This document shows, piece by piece, positions 45,000-53,795 of a stretch of 64,000 nt of DNA (its first letter is position 1; the number at the start of each line of letters is the position of its first letter). Origin of the DNA: an uncultured Acidimicrobiales bacterium (GTDB taxonomy: Bacteria; Actinomycetota; Acidimicrobiia; Acidimicrobiales; Bin134). The DNA lies in contig OX638344.1 of assembly GCA_951813555.1 (NCBI GenBank), forward strand, positions 992,001 to 1,056,000, written 5' to 3'. The translations under genes were made by a program, and so were the position numbers. The notes under the pieces are model-generated. The model was given only the letters and a program-made list of their open reading frames with translations. It ran no database searches and was not told where the DNA came from.

Positions 45000-45268
45000 C
45001 TCTCGTCAGCGCGAAGCCTGGACAAGACCACTGACGGCAGCTCTGCACCAGGTTCAGGTTCAATGGGGTCTGGGAATGGGCCCTCATGCACGGCAGAATC
45101 GACCTCGCCTGAAGCTCTCAGTCGCTCCAACGGTGAGACGTCTGGAATTGGACCCAACAACGCCACCGGCCGACCATGATCCGTCACCTGGAACGTCTCC
45201 CCGGCTTCGACCCGACGCAAGTACTCACTGGCTCGTTGCCGCAGCTCCCGAATCCCAATCGAATCCAT
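44996..45268 (-). CDS. vapB: Phd/YefM-type antitoxin of the VapBC pair
   Basis: A 90-residue antitoxin with the Phd/YefM fold (GIRELRQRASEYLRRVEAGETFQVTDHGRPVALL) and a Pro/Glu-rich C-terminal tail that would wrap the toxin. Its ATG is inside a perfect palindrome, consistent with autorepression by the toxin-antitoxin complex. Confidence 0.92.
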   Translation of the reverse strand: MDSIGIRELRQRASEYLRRVEAGETFQVTDHGRPVALLGPIPDVSPLERLRASGEVDSAVHEGPFPDPIEPEPGAELPSVVLSRLRADER

Positions 45269-45287
45269 TGTGCTATTTGTAGCACAA
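45268..45287. promoter_or_regulatory. vapBC operator palindrome
   Basis: TTGTGCTATTTGTAGCACAA is a 20-bp inverted repeat with perfect 8-bp arms and a 4-base centre. It begins at the last base of the vapB start codon and covers a possible TACAAA -10 box. Confidence 0.8.
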
Positions 45288-45381
45288 ATGCTCTGTCACC
45301 GTGCTCTGGCATTTCGTCGGTTAGCGTGGCACGTCTAGACTTATATTTCAATATTTTTTGATATATTTCCAAACACAGGTG

Positions 45382-46158
45382 TTACCAGTAGACCCTTCGC
45401 TTGCGGATCCAGTCGGCGGTGTGGAAGAACAGCAGCCAGGCGGTGGTGAGTCCCATGGCCATGATCGCCAGGTAGATGAGAAGGCCCATTACGCCGACAA
45501 ATAAGAGAGGTGGCAGGAAGAACAGCGACAGGTTGATGGACTCATTCAGCGACAAGCTCTGCGAGGGCGATGCCACAGTCTTGGCTGCGGCGATGCCAAG
45601 CGAAAGACCGGCTGAAGTGAGACCGCCGAGCAGGAGCGCACCCATCGCCATGCGCCTTGACGGTTTGAGCCCCACTTTAGAGAGATAGCGAGCAGTCGAT
45701 TCCGGTCTGACTTTGGATGCGGCCACACAAATCATGGTGACGAACAAGGCAACGACCCCGGGCACGCTCAACAGACTCAGCCAGCCGTAGACGTTTATGT
45801 AGTCATCCTCGGTGATGCCCTTGGTGGCGTACCTTCCCCCCAACCCGGCATAGAGCCCCAGCATGCAAAGCGGCCCCAGCACCATGAACCACCATTTGCG
45901 CCAGTGCTCCAGCCAATACTCCACCGCCAGCCACATGAGCGCAGCCAACACCATCAGCGAGGAGACGAGCCCAATCGGATGGGCCAGCTCATTCAGCCAA
46001 CCAGGCGCCCGCCAGATGAAGTACAGCCGAAGAGAATCATCCGAGTAATCCGTCTGGTCCCCAAATAGATGCCAAGTAGCCACCGGCAGCAAAACCACCA
46101 GCACCACCGAAGGAATCAGGGGAAGGCAGCGGTTCCCTGTCGGCACCGTCGTTCCCAC
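45382..46158 (-). CDS. Multi-pass membrane protein, paralogue B
   Basis: A 258-residue protein with about six membrane segments (LIPSVVLVVLLPVATWHLF to LLIYLAIMAMGLTTAWLLFF) and a tail HTADWIRKRRVYW nearly identical to paralogue A. The shared elements RAPGWLNELAHPIGL and VEYWLEHWRKWWFMVLGPL confirm common origin. It lacks the long N-terminal extension of A. Start GTG 46158. The vapBC pair lies between the two paralogues. Confidence 0.75.
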   Translation of the reverse strand: MGTTVPTGNRCLPLIPSVVLVVLLPVATWHLFGDQTDYSDDSLRLYFIWRAPGWLNELAHPIGLVSSLMVLAALMWLAVEYWLEHWRKWWFMVLGPLCMLGLYAGLGGRYATKGITEDDYINVYGWLSLLSVPGVVALFVTMICVAASKVRPESTARYLSKVGLKPSRRMAMGALLLGGLTSAGLSLGIAAAKTVASPSQSLSLNESINLSLFFLPPLLFVGVMGLLIYLAIMAMGLTTAWLLFFHTADWIRKRRVYW

Positions 46159-46177
46159 CCCTGCGACTGACGTCGGA

Positions 46178-46849
46178 TCAGGCGGCGGTCACGAGGATGC
46201 GTTGGCTAGCGAAGCTGCCGATGCCTACATGGTGGCCGGCGATTTCCACCGTGGTAGTACCGTCGGGCGAGCAGGCGGTGATAACCCCTTCGGCACCGGG
46301 GATCACCGATGAGCCTTCCAGGAAGTCGAGCAGACCCTCGGTGAACTCCAGTTCTTCGGTGATGCGAGCAACCACGAAGCGCTGGCCGACCTCGATCTTG
46401 GCCAGCGCCTTGGTGGGAGGGGCCTGGTAGTCGGAGCCAGGAATGGGGTTGCCGTGAGGGCAAGTGGTGGGCTCATCGAGCACCCGCATCATGGCCTGCT
46501 CCACCATGGGCGAGATGACGTGCTCCCACTTGCCAGCCTCTGCGTGGGCGTCAGCCCACGACAGGCCCAGCAGCTCGGTGAGGAATACCTCGGCCAGTCG
46601 GTGGCGGCGCACCACCCGTTCGGCCAGGTCCATCCCGTCGGGGGACAGCTCTATGGACCGGCCTCTGAGGGTGACCAGGCCCTCGGCCTCCAGACGATGG
46701 ATCATCTCGGAGACCGCGGGGCGGGACACGTCGAGGCGCTCGGCTACTCGGGCCTGTATGACGTCGACATCGTCTTCGGCCAGCTCGAAGATGGTCTCGC
46801 AGTATTCCTCGAAAGCCGGGTGCCACTCGGGGGTCTGATAATGGGCCAC
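46178..46849 (-). CDS. DtxR/MntR-family metal-dependent regulator
   Basis: A 223-residue metal-responsive repressor. The winged helix lies at about residues 10-70 (ARVAERLDVSRPAVSEMIHRLEAEGLV), the dimerisation and metal domain follows (VVRRHRLAEVFLTELLGLSW, HAEAGKWEHVISPMVEQAMMRVL, TCPHGNPIPG with candidate His/Glu/Cys ligands), and an SH3-like FeoA domain ends the protein. The start is GTG 46849, 10 bases after the ligase stop, so it is co-transcribed with acyl-CoA ligases, an unusual context for this family. Confidence 0.92.
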   Translation of the reverse strand: MAHYQTPEWHPAFEEYCETIFELAEDDVDVIQARVAERLDVSRPAVSEMIHRLEAEGLVTLRGRSIELSPDGMDLAERVVRRHRLAEVFLTELLGLSWADAHAEAGKWEHVISPMVEQAMMRVLDEPTTCPHGNPIPGSDYQAPPTKALAKIEVGQRFVVARITEELEFTEGLLDFLEGSSVIPGAEGVITACSPDGTTTVEIAGHHVGIGSFASQRILVTAA

Positions 46850-46859
46850 GACCGGAAGT

Positions 46860-48224
46860 TTATCGGGTTGGGTCGCGGAGTTTTTCGGCCAAGTCAGCCC
46901 TGTCGGGCTTTCCCGAGGGCATCGTGGGCATTTCAGCGATCGCAATCAGCCGCTCTGGGGTCATGAAGCGGGCCGCGCCGGCCTCGGCAAACCAGCGGCG
47001 GCACTCGTCGAGGTCAAAGGGGCCGTCGGCCACCACAAAAGCGGCCACCCGCTCGCCGAGGCGATCGTCGGGCTCGCCCAGCACCACGGCCTGGCTGACC
47101 GCGGGGTGGGATTCGAGGATGGCCTCCGCCTCGATGGCGTCGATGTTCTCGCCGCCCCGGATGATCTTTTGGCCCAGGCGGCCGATAACGGTGAGATAGC
47201 CGTCGGCGTCGATGCGGCCCAGGTCTCCGGTGCGGAACCACCCGTCTTCGGTGAAGGCGGCCGCGGTGTGGGCGGGGTCGAGGTAGCCGACGGTCACCTC
47301 GGGGCCGAACACCTGTATCTCGCCGTGCTCGTCGACTCGGATCTGGGTGGGGGCGAACGATCGACCGTCGGTGTTGGCCATGCGCTCGGGATCGTCGCCG
47401 TTGGTGCAGGTGGTGACGGTGGGAGCCTCGGTGGAGCCGTAGGCCCGCTTGACTATGCAGCCGAAGGCATCACGGGCCCGATGCACGAAAGCGGGGGTGA
47501 CGCTGGAGCCGCCGATGGACAAGAACCGGAAGGAGGCGGTTCGGCTGGGGCTGAAGTCGGGGTAGTCCATGAGGTCGTTGAAAAAGGTGGGCGGGCCGAT
47601 CATGTAGGTGACGCGCTCTTGCTCGATGAGCCGCAGGGCTTCGCCGGGGTCCCAGCGGGCCATGAGCACGGTTTTCATGGAGATCGCGCCGGGAATGAGC
47701 ACGCTGTGCAGGAGGCCGGCTACATGGGCGAGGGAGGCAGGGAACAGCACGGTGTCGGCAGCGGTGAGACCGCTGACTTGGATGTACTGGCGCACCTTGT
47801 AGCAGATGGCAGCCTGGGTATGGACCACACCCTTGGGCACGCCCGACGAGCCGGAGGTAAACATGATGAGGGCCCGGTCGTCGGGTCGGGTCGGGGCGGG
47901 AGGGTTGGGGGAGGCGTCCCCGGCTGCGTGATCGGCGGGATCGAAGAGCTGGTTCAGGCCGAGAAGGGCGAACGCATGATCCCTCTGGCGTCCGCTGTCG
48001 GCGTACAGCAGGGGCACGGGCACAGCACCCGCCCGCCAGCAGGCCCGGTAGGCGATCACGCCCTCAGGGCTGGTGGGGAGCTGGAAGGCGGTGGGCTGGC
48101 CTGGGTGCAGATCAGCCGACGCCCGGTCGGCCCAGTCGATCACCTCGTCGGAGGACAGGCGGCGGTCGCCAGCGACGATGAGGTCGTCCCGCCGAGGCAC
48201 GACCGTGAGCATCTCGTGGATCAT
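46860..48224 (-). CDS. AMP-dependent acyl-CoA synthetase/ligase
   Basis: A 454-residue ANL-superfamily enzyme. Motifs are MFTSGSSGVPKGV (P-loop), YGSTEAPTVT, GWFRTGDLGRIDADGY and the C-terminal Lys region MPSGKPDRADL. It activates a carboxylic acid as an acyl-adenylate and then a CoA thioester. It is shorter than usual, with a reduced N-terminal domain. It overlaps the preceding ligase gene by 4 bases. Confidence 0.94.
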   Translation of the reverse strand: MIHEMLTVVPRRDDLIVAGDRRLSSDEVIDWADRASADLHPGQPTAFQLPTSPEGVIAYRACWRAGAVPVPLLYADSGRQRDHAFALLGLNQLFDPADHAAGDASPNPPAPTRPDDRALIMFTSGSSGVPKGVVHTQAAICYKVRQYIQVSGLTAADTVLFPASLAHVAGLLHSVLIPGAISMKTVLMARWDPGEALRLIEQERVTYMIGPPTFFNDLMDYPDFSPSRTASFRFLSIGGSSVTPAFVHRARDAFGCIVKRAYGSTEAPTVTTCTNGDDPERMANTDGRSFAPTQIRVDEHGEIQVFGPEVTVGYLDPAHTAAAFTEDGWFRTGDLGRIDADGYLTVIGRLGQKIIRGGENIDAIEAEAILESHPAVSQAVVLGEPDDRLGERVAAFVVADGPFDLDECRRWFAEAGAARFMTPERLIAIAEMPTMPSGKPDRADLAEKLRDPTR

Positions 48225-49879
48225 GGGTTGTCGACGAAGCGCTCGGCCATCAGCTTCTTAACGCCCGACAGGTTGATCTTGCCCGAGTCGAGCCAGGGCA
48301 GGTGCTCGGGTTTGTCGTAGACCGCGATGTGGCGGGGCACCTTATAGGAGGCGACCCGCTCCGCGACATATTTCTTGAGCTCTTCGGCGGTGAGCGGCTG
48401 CCCCGGCCGTAGCACAACCGCGGCCGCCACGTCTTCAAGGCGGTCGGGGTGGGGCACGCCGCACACGAAGGCGTGCATGACCTGGTCGGGCTCTTCCAAG
48501 ACCAGCTCTATCTCTCGGGGGGCGATGTTCATGCCCGACGACTTGATGAGGTCGCCCATGCGGCCGGTGAAGTAGAAGTAGCCGTCGTCGTCGAAGTAGC
48601 CGCTGTCGCCGGTGCGGTACCAGCCGTCGGGGGTGAAGGTGTCGGCCCGGTCCACCTTGTACAGCCGGGACATGAGGGCGTAGCCCCTCACCCACACCTC
48701 GCCCCGCTCCCCCGTCGGGCAGTCCTCTCCGGTCTCGGGGTTCACAATCCGGTGCTCCATGCCGGGCACCGCCCAGCCGAACGACCCCCGCTTCTCCTCA
48801 GGCAGCCGAGAGCCCATCACGCCCAGCGTGTGGGGGCCGAGCGTCTCGGTCATGCCCAGCGAGTTGACCCGCAGCTCGGGATCGTCGATCTGCTGCTCGG
48901 GGGGCAGGAGGGCGTAGAGGCTGCCGCCCCGCACCGAGGAGAGGTCGCGCCGGGTGAAGTCGGGATGGTTGACGAGCAGCTGGGCCATGTGGGGCCAGCC
49001 GAAGACCAGCGTCACCTTCTCCTTCTCAATGAGGGCCAAGGTGGCACCGGGCTCGAACCGCTCGTCGAAGACCAGGCAGGTACCGGCGTAGATCGACCCC
49101 ACCAGCCCCATCACCATGCCTCCCACCCAGAACAGGGGCATGGCCGAGTAGACGCGGTCGCCCACCTCCAAGTCCCGAAACTGCCACAGGTTGTGGGCGT
49201 GGCACACCACAGCCCTCTGGGTGTGAACCGCCCCTTTGGGCGACGACGTGCTGCCCGACGTGTACACCACCGTGAACTCGTCGGCCGGGGTCACCTGGGC
49301 CTCGGCTGCGGCCAGCACCTCGTCGCTAACGGCTTCGCCGGAGGTCAGCAGATCGTTCATCGACGCGGCCCACGGGCGATCGCACTGGCCCCACACCCAA
49401 ACCGAGCGCAGGAGGGGATGGGATGGGGAGGCGATCACCGGGTCTTGGCCGGGGGACACGACCTCCTCGAGTCGGGCCAGATAGTCGTGGCCCAGAAATC
49501 GGGACACCGTAAACAGCACCTGCACATCGGCGTGGCGCAACACCCAGTCGAGCTCCCGGGCCTTGTAGTAGGTGTTGGCCAGCACGCCGATGGCCCCGAT
49601 GCGGCCGACGGCCAGCCAGGCGGCGATCCAGTCGGGGCTGTTGGGGGCCAGCAACCCCACCCGGGTGCCCTTGCCCACGCCGATGGCCAATAGCCCCTTG
49701 GCGATGGCTGCCGAGGCGGCGTCTGCGTCGGCGAAGGTCATCCGCTGGTCGCCGAGCACCCCGAGTTCGAGGGGGCCGTAGGCGTCGACCGCAGACCGGA
49801 ACATGTGAGGAACGGTCGGGTCGAACGACGGGAACTCGACCGGTTGCGTGCCGGGGCCGGGCTCGGCGGTGTTCGGCAT
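48221..49879 (-). CDS. AMP-dependent acyl-CoA synthetase/ligase
   Basis: A 552-residue full-length ligase. Motifs are VVYTSGSTSSPKGAVHT, SLGMTETLGPHTL, GWYRTGDSGYFDDDGYFYFTGRMGDLIKSSGMNI and the terminal DSGKINLSGVKKL with the catalytic Lys. Its ATG follows the LLM gene stop directly, and the 3' end overlaps the next ligase. Two ligases in one operon suggest successive or alternative acid substrates. Confidence 0.95.
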   Translation of the reverse strand: MPNTAEPGPGTQPVEFPSFDPTVPHMFRSAVDAYGPLELGVLGDQRMTFADADAASAAIAKGLLAIGVGKGTRVGLLAPNSPDWIAAWLAVGRIGAIGVLANTYYKARELDWVLRHADVQVLFTVSRFLGHDYLARLEEVVSPGQDPVIASPSHPLLRSVWVWGQCDRPWAASMNDLLTSGEAVSDEVLAAAEAQVTPADEFTVVYTSGSTSSPKGAVHTQRAVVCHAHNLWQFRDLEVGDRVYSAMPLFWVGGMVMGLVGSIYAGTCLVFDERFEPGATLALIEKEKVTLVFGWPHMAQLLVNHPDFTRRDLSSVRGGSLYALLPPEQQIDDPELRVNSLGMTETLGPHTLGVMGSRLPEEKRGSFGWAVPGMEHRIVNPETGEDCPTGERGEVWVRGYALMSRLYKVDRADTFTPDGWYRTGDSGYFDDDGYFYFTGRMGDLIKSSGMNIAPREIELVLEEPDQVMHAFVCGVPHPDRLEDVAAAVVLRPGQPLTAEELKKYVAERVASYKVPRHIAVYDKPEHLPWLDSGKINLSGVKKLMAERFVDNP

Positions 49880-50809
49880 CTAGGTGCTCTGGGACGGGGC
49901 GATGACCGTCTCGCCGTAGCGCCGCATGGTGTCGAGGGTGGCCTCGATGTCGTCGCCGGGGAGATTGACCGTGATCCAGGTGACTCCCAGCGCTTCCAGT
50001 TCGGCCAGTGCGGCGATGTGGGCGTCGGCATCGAAGTCGGAGGCGGCCGGTGGGCCGCCGACGGGGTTCAAGTAGCTGACGTCGAATTCAGCCGGGTCGC
50101 GGCCGGCCTCGTCGACATAGGTCCACAGCTCGTCGAGCAGGGCCGCCAAGTCGTCCAGGGTCTCCAATGGCGGGGTTCTGGCCGTGGTGGCCAAAACCCG
50201 GGGAGCGGGAAACGGGGTCCAACCGTTGGCGAAGGCGGCCACCCGCCGGCGGGCCCGCTTGGAGTTGCCGCCGATCCAAATGGGCGGATGGGGCTTCTGG
50301 ACGGGCTTGGGATTGGCGGTCTGGCCCAGAGCGGTAAAGGTGCTGGCCTGGTAGGCAAAGTCGTTGGTGGTCCAGATGCCTATCATGGCCTCGATAGCCT
50401 CGTCGAAGATCTGGTTGCGGTTGTTGAAGTCCACGCCCAGGGCTTTGAACTCGCCCTTGAGATAGCCGGAGCCGGTGGCGAAGATGAACCGACCGCCGGA
50501 GAAGGAGTCGATGGTGGCGATGGCCTTGGCCATGATGAACGGGTTCCGGTAGGGCACCACCACGATGTTGGGGATGAGCTTGATGCGGTCGGTGACCGCG
50601 GCACAGAAGGCCAGGGCGGCGAACGGGTCAACGGCATCGTGGCCCCCGGCATTGAGCCAGCGGTCGGTGGGAGCGGGATGGTCGGTGAAGCCCAGTCCGT
50701 CGAACCCGGACTCCTCGGCGGTGCGGGCGAAATCCACGACCCCCTGCTTGGTGATCAGCCTCTGATCCCATGGGTGGGCCACCATCGGAAACGTCACTGC
50801 GAACTTCAT
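49880..50809 (-). CDS. LLM-class flavin/F420-dependent oxidoreductase
   Basis: A 309-residue luciferase-like monooxygenase-fold protein (MKFAVTFPMVAHP, ARTAEESGFDGLGFTDHP, FIFATGSGYLKGEFKALGVDF, PPIWIGGNSKRARRRVAAFANGW). In actinobacteria this subtype commonly uses coenzyme F420, but the cofactor cannot be proved here. ATG 50809 has a clear ribosome-binding site (AGAGGAG). It heads the minus-strand operon with two ligases and the DtxR-type regulator. Confidence 0.93.
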   Translation of the reverse strand: MKFAVTFPMVAHPWDQRLITKQGVVDFARTAEESGFDGLGFTDHPAPTDRWLNAGGHDAVDPFAALAFCAAVTDRIKLIPNIVVVPYRNPFIMAKAIATIDSFSGGRFIFATGSGYLKGEFKALGVDFNNRNQIFDEAIEAMIGIWTTNDFAYQASTFTALGQTANPKPVQKPHPPIWIGGNSKRARRRVAAFANGWTPFPAPRVLATTARTPPLETLDDLAALLDELWTYVDEAGRDPAEFDVSYLNPVGGPPAASDFDADAHIAALAELEALGVTWITVNLPGDDIEATLDTMRRYGETVIAPSQST

Positions 50810-50832
50810 GGATCTCCTCTTTTGTGCGCGTC

Positions 50833-52161
50833 TTACTGTGCAGCACCGCTGTGCGCGTCGCAAGCGGCTCGCCACTGGGGGTAGCGGCGGTTGGAGGCTT
50901 CGGCCCAGTCGGCTCGGGGCTCGACGCGGTGGCCGATGCGGGCCCACCGGCGGGCTTCGGCGAGATCGCCGGTCTCCAGACCGGCGGCGATGCGGGCCAG
51001 CCAGGCCGCTCCCCTGGCCGCTCCCTCGGGCACGGCGGTGACGTCTACCGGCAGGCCGGTGGCGTCGGCCAGGGCCTGCATCCAGCGCTCGACGTGGGTG
51101 CCCCCGCCGACGGCCACAATGCGCTGAGGGATTGCGTCAGCCACATCGAGGTGGTGGCGGACCACGAATCCGGCGGCCTCGTATGCCGCGGCCAGCACCT
51201 CGGCGGGGCCGTGGCCCACATCGAGGCCGACCAGCGCGGCCCGCAGGCCGGGATCGTGGCGGGGGGAGCGCTCGCCCCGGATGTAGGGCACCCACAGCGG
51301 CAGGCGGTCGGGGTGGGAAGGCTCGTCGGCCGGGTCGCCGGTGAGGGCCCTTACCCGCTCGAGGAACAGGCCGCCAGCGTTGCTCGGCCCGCCGATGGCC
51401 GACAGGCCGGGCTGGAAATGGGGGATTGTCCACAGCCCCTCGGCTTCGGGCCATCCCTCGCATATCGCCCAGGTGATGAGGGTGGTGCCGCAGATCACCA
51501 GCAAATCGCCCGGTGAGTCGGCCCCGGCGACGAGCTGCTCGGCCAGTGCGTCAACCGTGCCGGCGGCTACCGGCGCATCGCCCCGGTGCCCGACGGGCCT
51601 GGAGTCCATGGCCAACTGGGGGAGCTTGGCGGGGTCGCACCACTGGGGGTCCCAGCCGTCGGCGCCTAACACGGGCAGGCAGGTCATGGCGGTGATCGCG
51701 TCGATGGCGGCGACTCCGCACAGCGCATTGCTGGCCACCGCTTGGGCGGGCCAGTAGGCGTGGGCATCAGGTACGGCCTGCTCCAGCGAGCGCAGGAACC
51801 CGACGAACTCGCCGTCGGGGTGGTGGCCCCGGTGGTCGCCGTAGAGGATGCCCGGCGAGATCGGCTCCCCGTTGGCGTCGACCGCAGCCAGCGACGGGAC
51901 CATGGCGGCCAAACCGAGGCCGGCCACTTGATGCCCGGCCGAAACGGTGTCGCAGGCCTCGATGACGCTGGTATTCCACACCGCGGCGGCATTGTGCTCA
52001 AGCACCTCTGGAGAGGGGGCGTTCACGGGGTGGGGGATGCGGGTGCGGGCACGCACGTCTCCGTCGGCGTCGACGGCTACCGCCTTCACCGAGGTGGTGC
52101 CGATATCGATGCCCACCGTGATCTCGACTGCTTCAACCACAGCCGTAAACCCTACGCTCAT
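50833..52161 (-). CDS. FGGY-family carbohydrate kinase
   Basis: A 442-residue sugar kinase. The N-terminal phosphate loop is ITVGIDIGTTSVKAVAVD, the second domain has DLLVICGTTLITWAI and the adenosine motif RIVAVGGGTHVERWMQALADATGLPVDV. FGGY kinases phosphorylate pentuloses, hexuloses, erythritol-type or ribulose-type substrates; the exact one is not clear. ATG 52161 leaves only 3 bases to the divergent dehydrogenase GTG. It could work with the divergent 2-hydroxyacid dehydrogenase and class II aldolase in sugar-acid breakdown. Confidence 0.92.
   Translation of the reverse strand: MSVGFTAVVEAVEITVGIDIGTTSVKAVAVDADGDVRARTRIPHPVNAPSPEVLEHNAAAVWNTSVIEACDTVSAGHQVAGLGLAAMVPSLAAVDANGEPISPGILYGDHRGHHPDGEFVGFLRSLEQAVPDAHAYWPAQAVASNALCGVAAIDAITAMTCLPVLGADGWDPQWCDPAKLPQLAMDSRPVGHRGDAPVAAGTVDALAEQLVAGADSPGDLLVICGTTLITWAICEGWPEAEGLWTIPHFQPGLSAIGGPSNAGGLFLERVRALTGDPADEPSHPDRLPLWVPYIRGERSPRHDPGLRAALVGLDVGHGPAEVLAAAYEAAGFVVRHHLDVADAIPQRIVAVGGGTHVERWMQALADATGLPVDVTAVPEGAARGAAWLARIAAGLETGDLAEARRWARIGHRVEPRADWAEASNRRYPQWRAACDAHSGAAQ
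52153..52158 (+). promoter_or_regulatory. Leaderless-type -10 box for the dehydrogenase gene
   Basis: TACGCT lies 6 nt before GTG 52165, inside the 5' end of the divergent kinase gene. Confidence 0.45.
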
Positions 52162-52164
52162 AGC

Positions 52165-53136
52165 GTGGGTCGACCGAGAGCGCTGGTGACCGCTCCGCTG
52201 CGGGGGCCGGGCTTGGACCGGCTGCGAGAGATGGCCGACGTGGATTTCGATCCGTGGATCGAGCACCAGCCCTTCCGTCTTTACAGCGCCGACGACTTGG
52301 CCGCCCGGTTGGCGGAGGTGTCGGCCGATCTGCTGGTGTGCGAGGCCGACGAGTGCCGGGGACCGGTGTTCGAGCAGCCGCTGCGGGCGGTGGCCTCCAC
52401 CCGAGGCGACCCAACCAATGTGGATGTGGCCGGAGCCACCGCCGCGGGCATCCCGGTGCTGCACGCCCCGGGCCGCAACGCCGACGCGGTGGCCGAGATG
52501 GCGGTGGCGCTGATGTTTGCCGTCAGCCGCCATGTGATCCTGGGCGACCGGGACATGCGGGCGGGCACGGTGTTCACCGACACCATCCCCTATCAGCGGT
52601 ATCGGGCCTGGCAGGCGGCCGGCCGCACGGTGGGGCTGGTGGGGCTGGGAGCAGTGGGGCGAGCGGCCAAGTGGCGTTTCGAAGGACTGGGTATGAAGGT
52701 GATCGCCTGTGACCCCTATCAACCCGACGCCGACTGCGGCCTCGATGAGCTGCTGGCTGCTGCCGATGTGGTGTCGATGCACGCCCCGGCCAACCCGGAC
52801 ACGGCGGGCATGATCGGCGCCGAGCAGTTTGCGGCCATGCGACCGGGGGCCGTCTACGTGAACTCTGCCCGGGCCGCGCTGCACGACACCGACGCACTGG
52901 TGGAAGCTCTATTGTCGGGCCATCTGGGAGGCGCGGGCCTCGACCACGTGCAGGGCGAGATCCTTCCGCCCGACCATCCGCTGACCTCCCTCGACAACGT
53001 GGTGCTGACGCCGCACATCGGTGGCGCCACCTACGACACCGAGGTAAACCAGACCGACATGGTGGTGGAGGACATCTGCCGGCTTCTGGCTGGCGAGCGG
53101 CCCCACCGCCTGGCCAACCCGGAGGTATGGCGATGA
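52165..53136 (+). CDS. D-isomer-specific 2-hydroxyacid dehydrogenase
   Basis: A 323-residue NAD(P)-dependent dehydrogenase. The nucleotide-binding motif is VGLVGLGAVGRAAKWRFEGLG, and the active-site pattern has Arg in VNSARAALHD, Asp/Glu in GLDHVQGEILPPDHPL and His in VLTPHIGGATYDTE. It interconverts 2-hydroxy and 2-keto acids. The start is GTG 52165. The stop overlaps the aldolase ATG by 4 bases (ATGA). Confidence 0.94.
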   Translation: MGRPRALVTAPLRGPGLDRLREMADVDFDPWIEHQPFRLYSADDLAARLAEVSADLLVCEADECRGPVFEQPLRAVASTRGDPTNVDVAGATAAGIPVLHAPGRNADAVAEMAVALMFAVSRHVILGDRDMRAGTVFTDTIPYQRYRAWQAAGRTVGLVGLGAVGRAAKWRFEGLGMKVIACDPYQPDADCGLDELLAAADVVSMHAPANPDTAGMIGAEQFAAMRPGAVYVNSARAALHDTDALVEALLSGHLGGAGLDHVQGEILPPDHPLTSLDNVVLTPHIGGATYDTEVNQTDMVVEDICRLLAGERPHRLANPEVWR

Positions 53137-53792
53137 CCGACCGCGCCGACATTCGAGCCCAAGTAGTGGCCGCCGCGCAGGCGATGGACGCCGCCGGGCT
53201 GGTGGTGGGCACCGCAGGGAACGTTTCAGGGCGAGACGCCGACGGCACGATCTGGTTGACCCCGTCGTCGCTGCCCTATGTCCAAGTGAGCATGGACAAC
53301 TTGGCCGCGGTGGACTTGGACGGAAACCTGATGGAGGGCACATCGCGACCATCCACCGAGAAGGCCATGCACTTGGCCTGCTACCGGGCGTTTCCCGAAG
53401 TGGGCGGGGTGCTGCACTGCCACCCAATACACGCCTCAATGTTCGCGTTGGCCCATAAGAGCATTCCCGCAATGATCGAGGAGGTCATCGTGTATCTGGG
53501 CGGGGACGTGCCGGTCGCCGACTACCGCCCGACCGGCTCCGACGAGCTGGGCGAAGAGGTGGTGCGCCATCTGGCCGACCGCTCAGCGGTGCTGATGGCC
53601 AACCACGGCATGCTGTGCATCGGCGAGTCGCCCGACCACGCCCTACACGCCGCCCTGGTGGCCGAGCACACCGCCCGCATCGTGTGGGGCGCCAGCCGCC
53701 TCGGCGACGCGGTGGACTTGCCCGATAAGGCCCGCACCGACTTCGAAGGCGTCTACTCCTTTCTCCGAAGCGAAACCTGGTCGGCCTCGTAG
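53133..53792 (+). CDS. Class II aldolase (fuculose-phosphate aldolase-like)
   Basis: A 219-residue class II aldolase. The family pattern includes GTAGNVSGRDADG near residue 30 (phosphate binding), LHCHPIHASM with zinc-binding histidines, an acidic ligand in STEKAMHLACYR, and a third His in LMANHGMLCIG. GGAGG at 53121-53125 favours ATG 53133 over ATG 53127. Together with the dehydrogenase and FGGY kinase it suggests catabolism of a hydroxy sugar acid or deoxy-sugar phosphate. Confidence 0.93.
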   Translation: MTDRADIRAQVVAAAQAMDAAGLVVGTAGNVSGRDADGTIWLTPSSLPYVQVSMDNLAAVDLDGNLMEGTSRPSTEKAMHLACYRAFPEVGGVLHCHPIHASMFALAHKSIPAMIEEVIVYLGGDVPVADYRPTGSDELGEEVVRHLADRSAVLMANHGMLCIGESPDHALHAALVAEHTARIVWGASRLGDAVDLPDKARTDFEGVYSFLRSETWSAS

Positions 53793-53795
53793 CGA

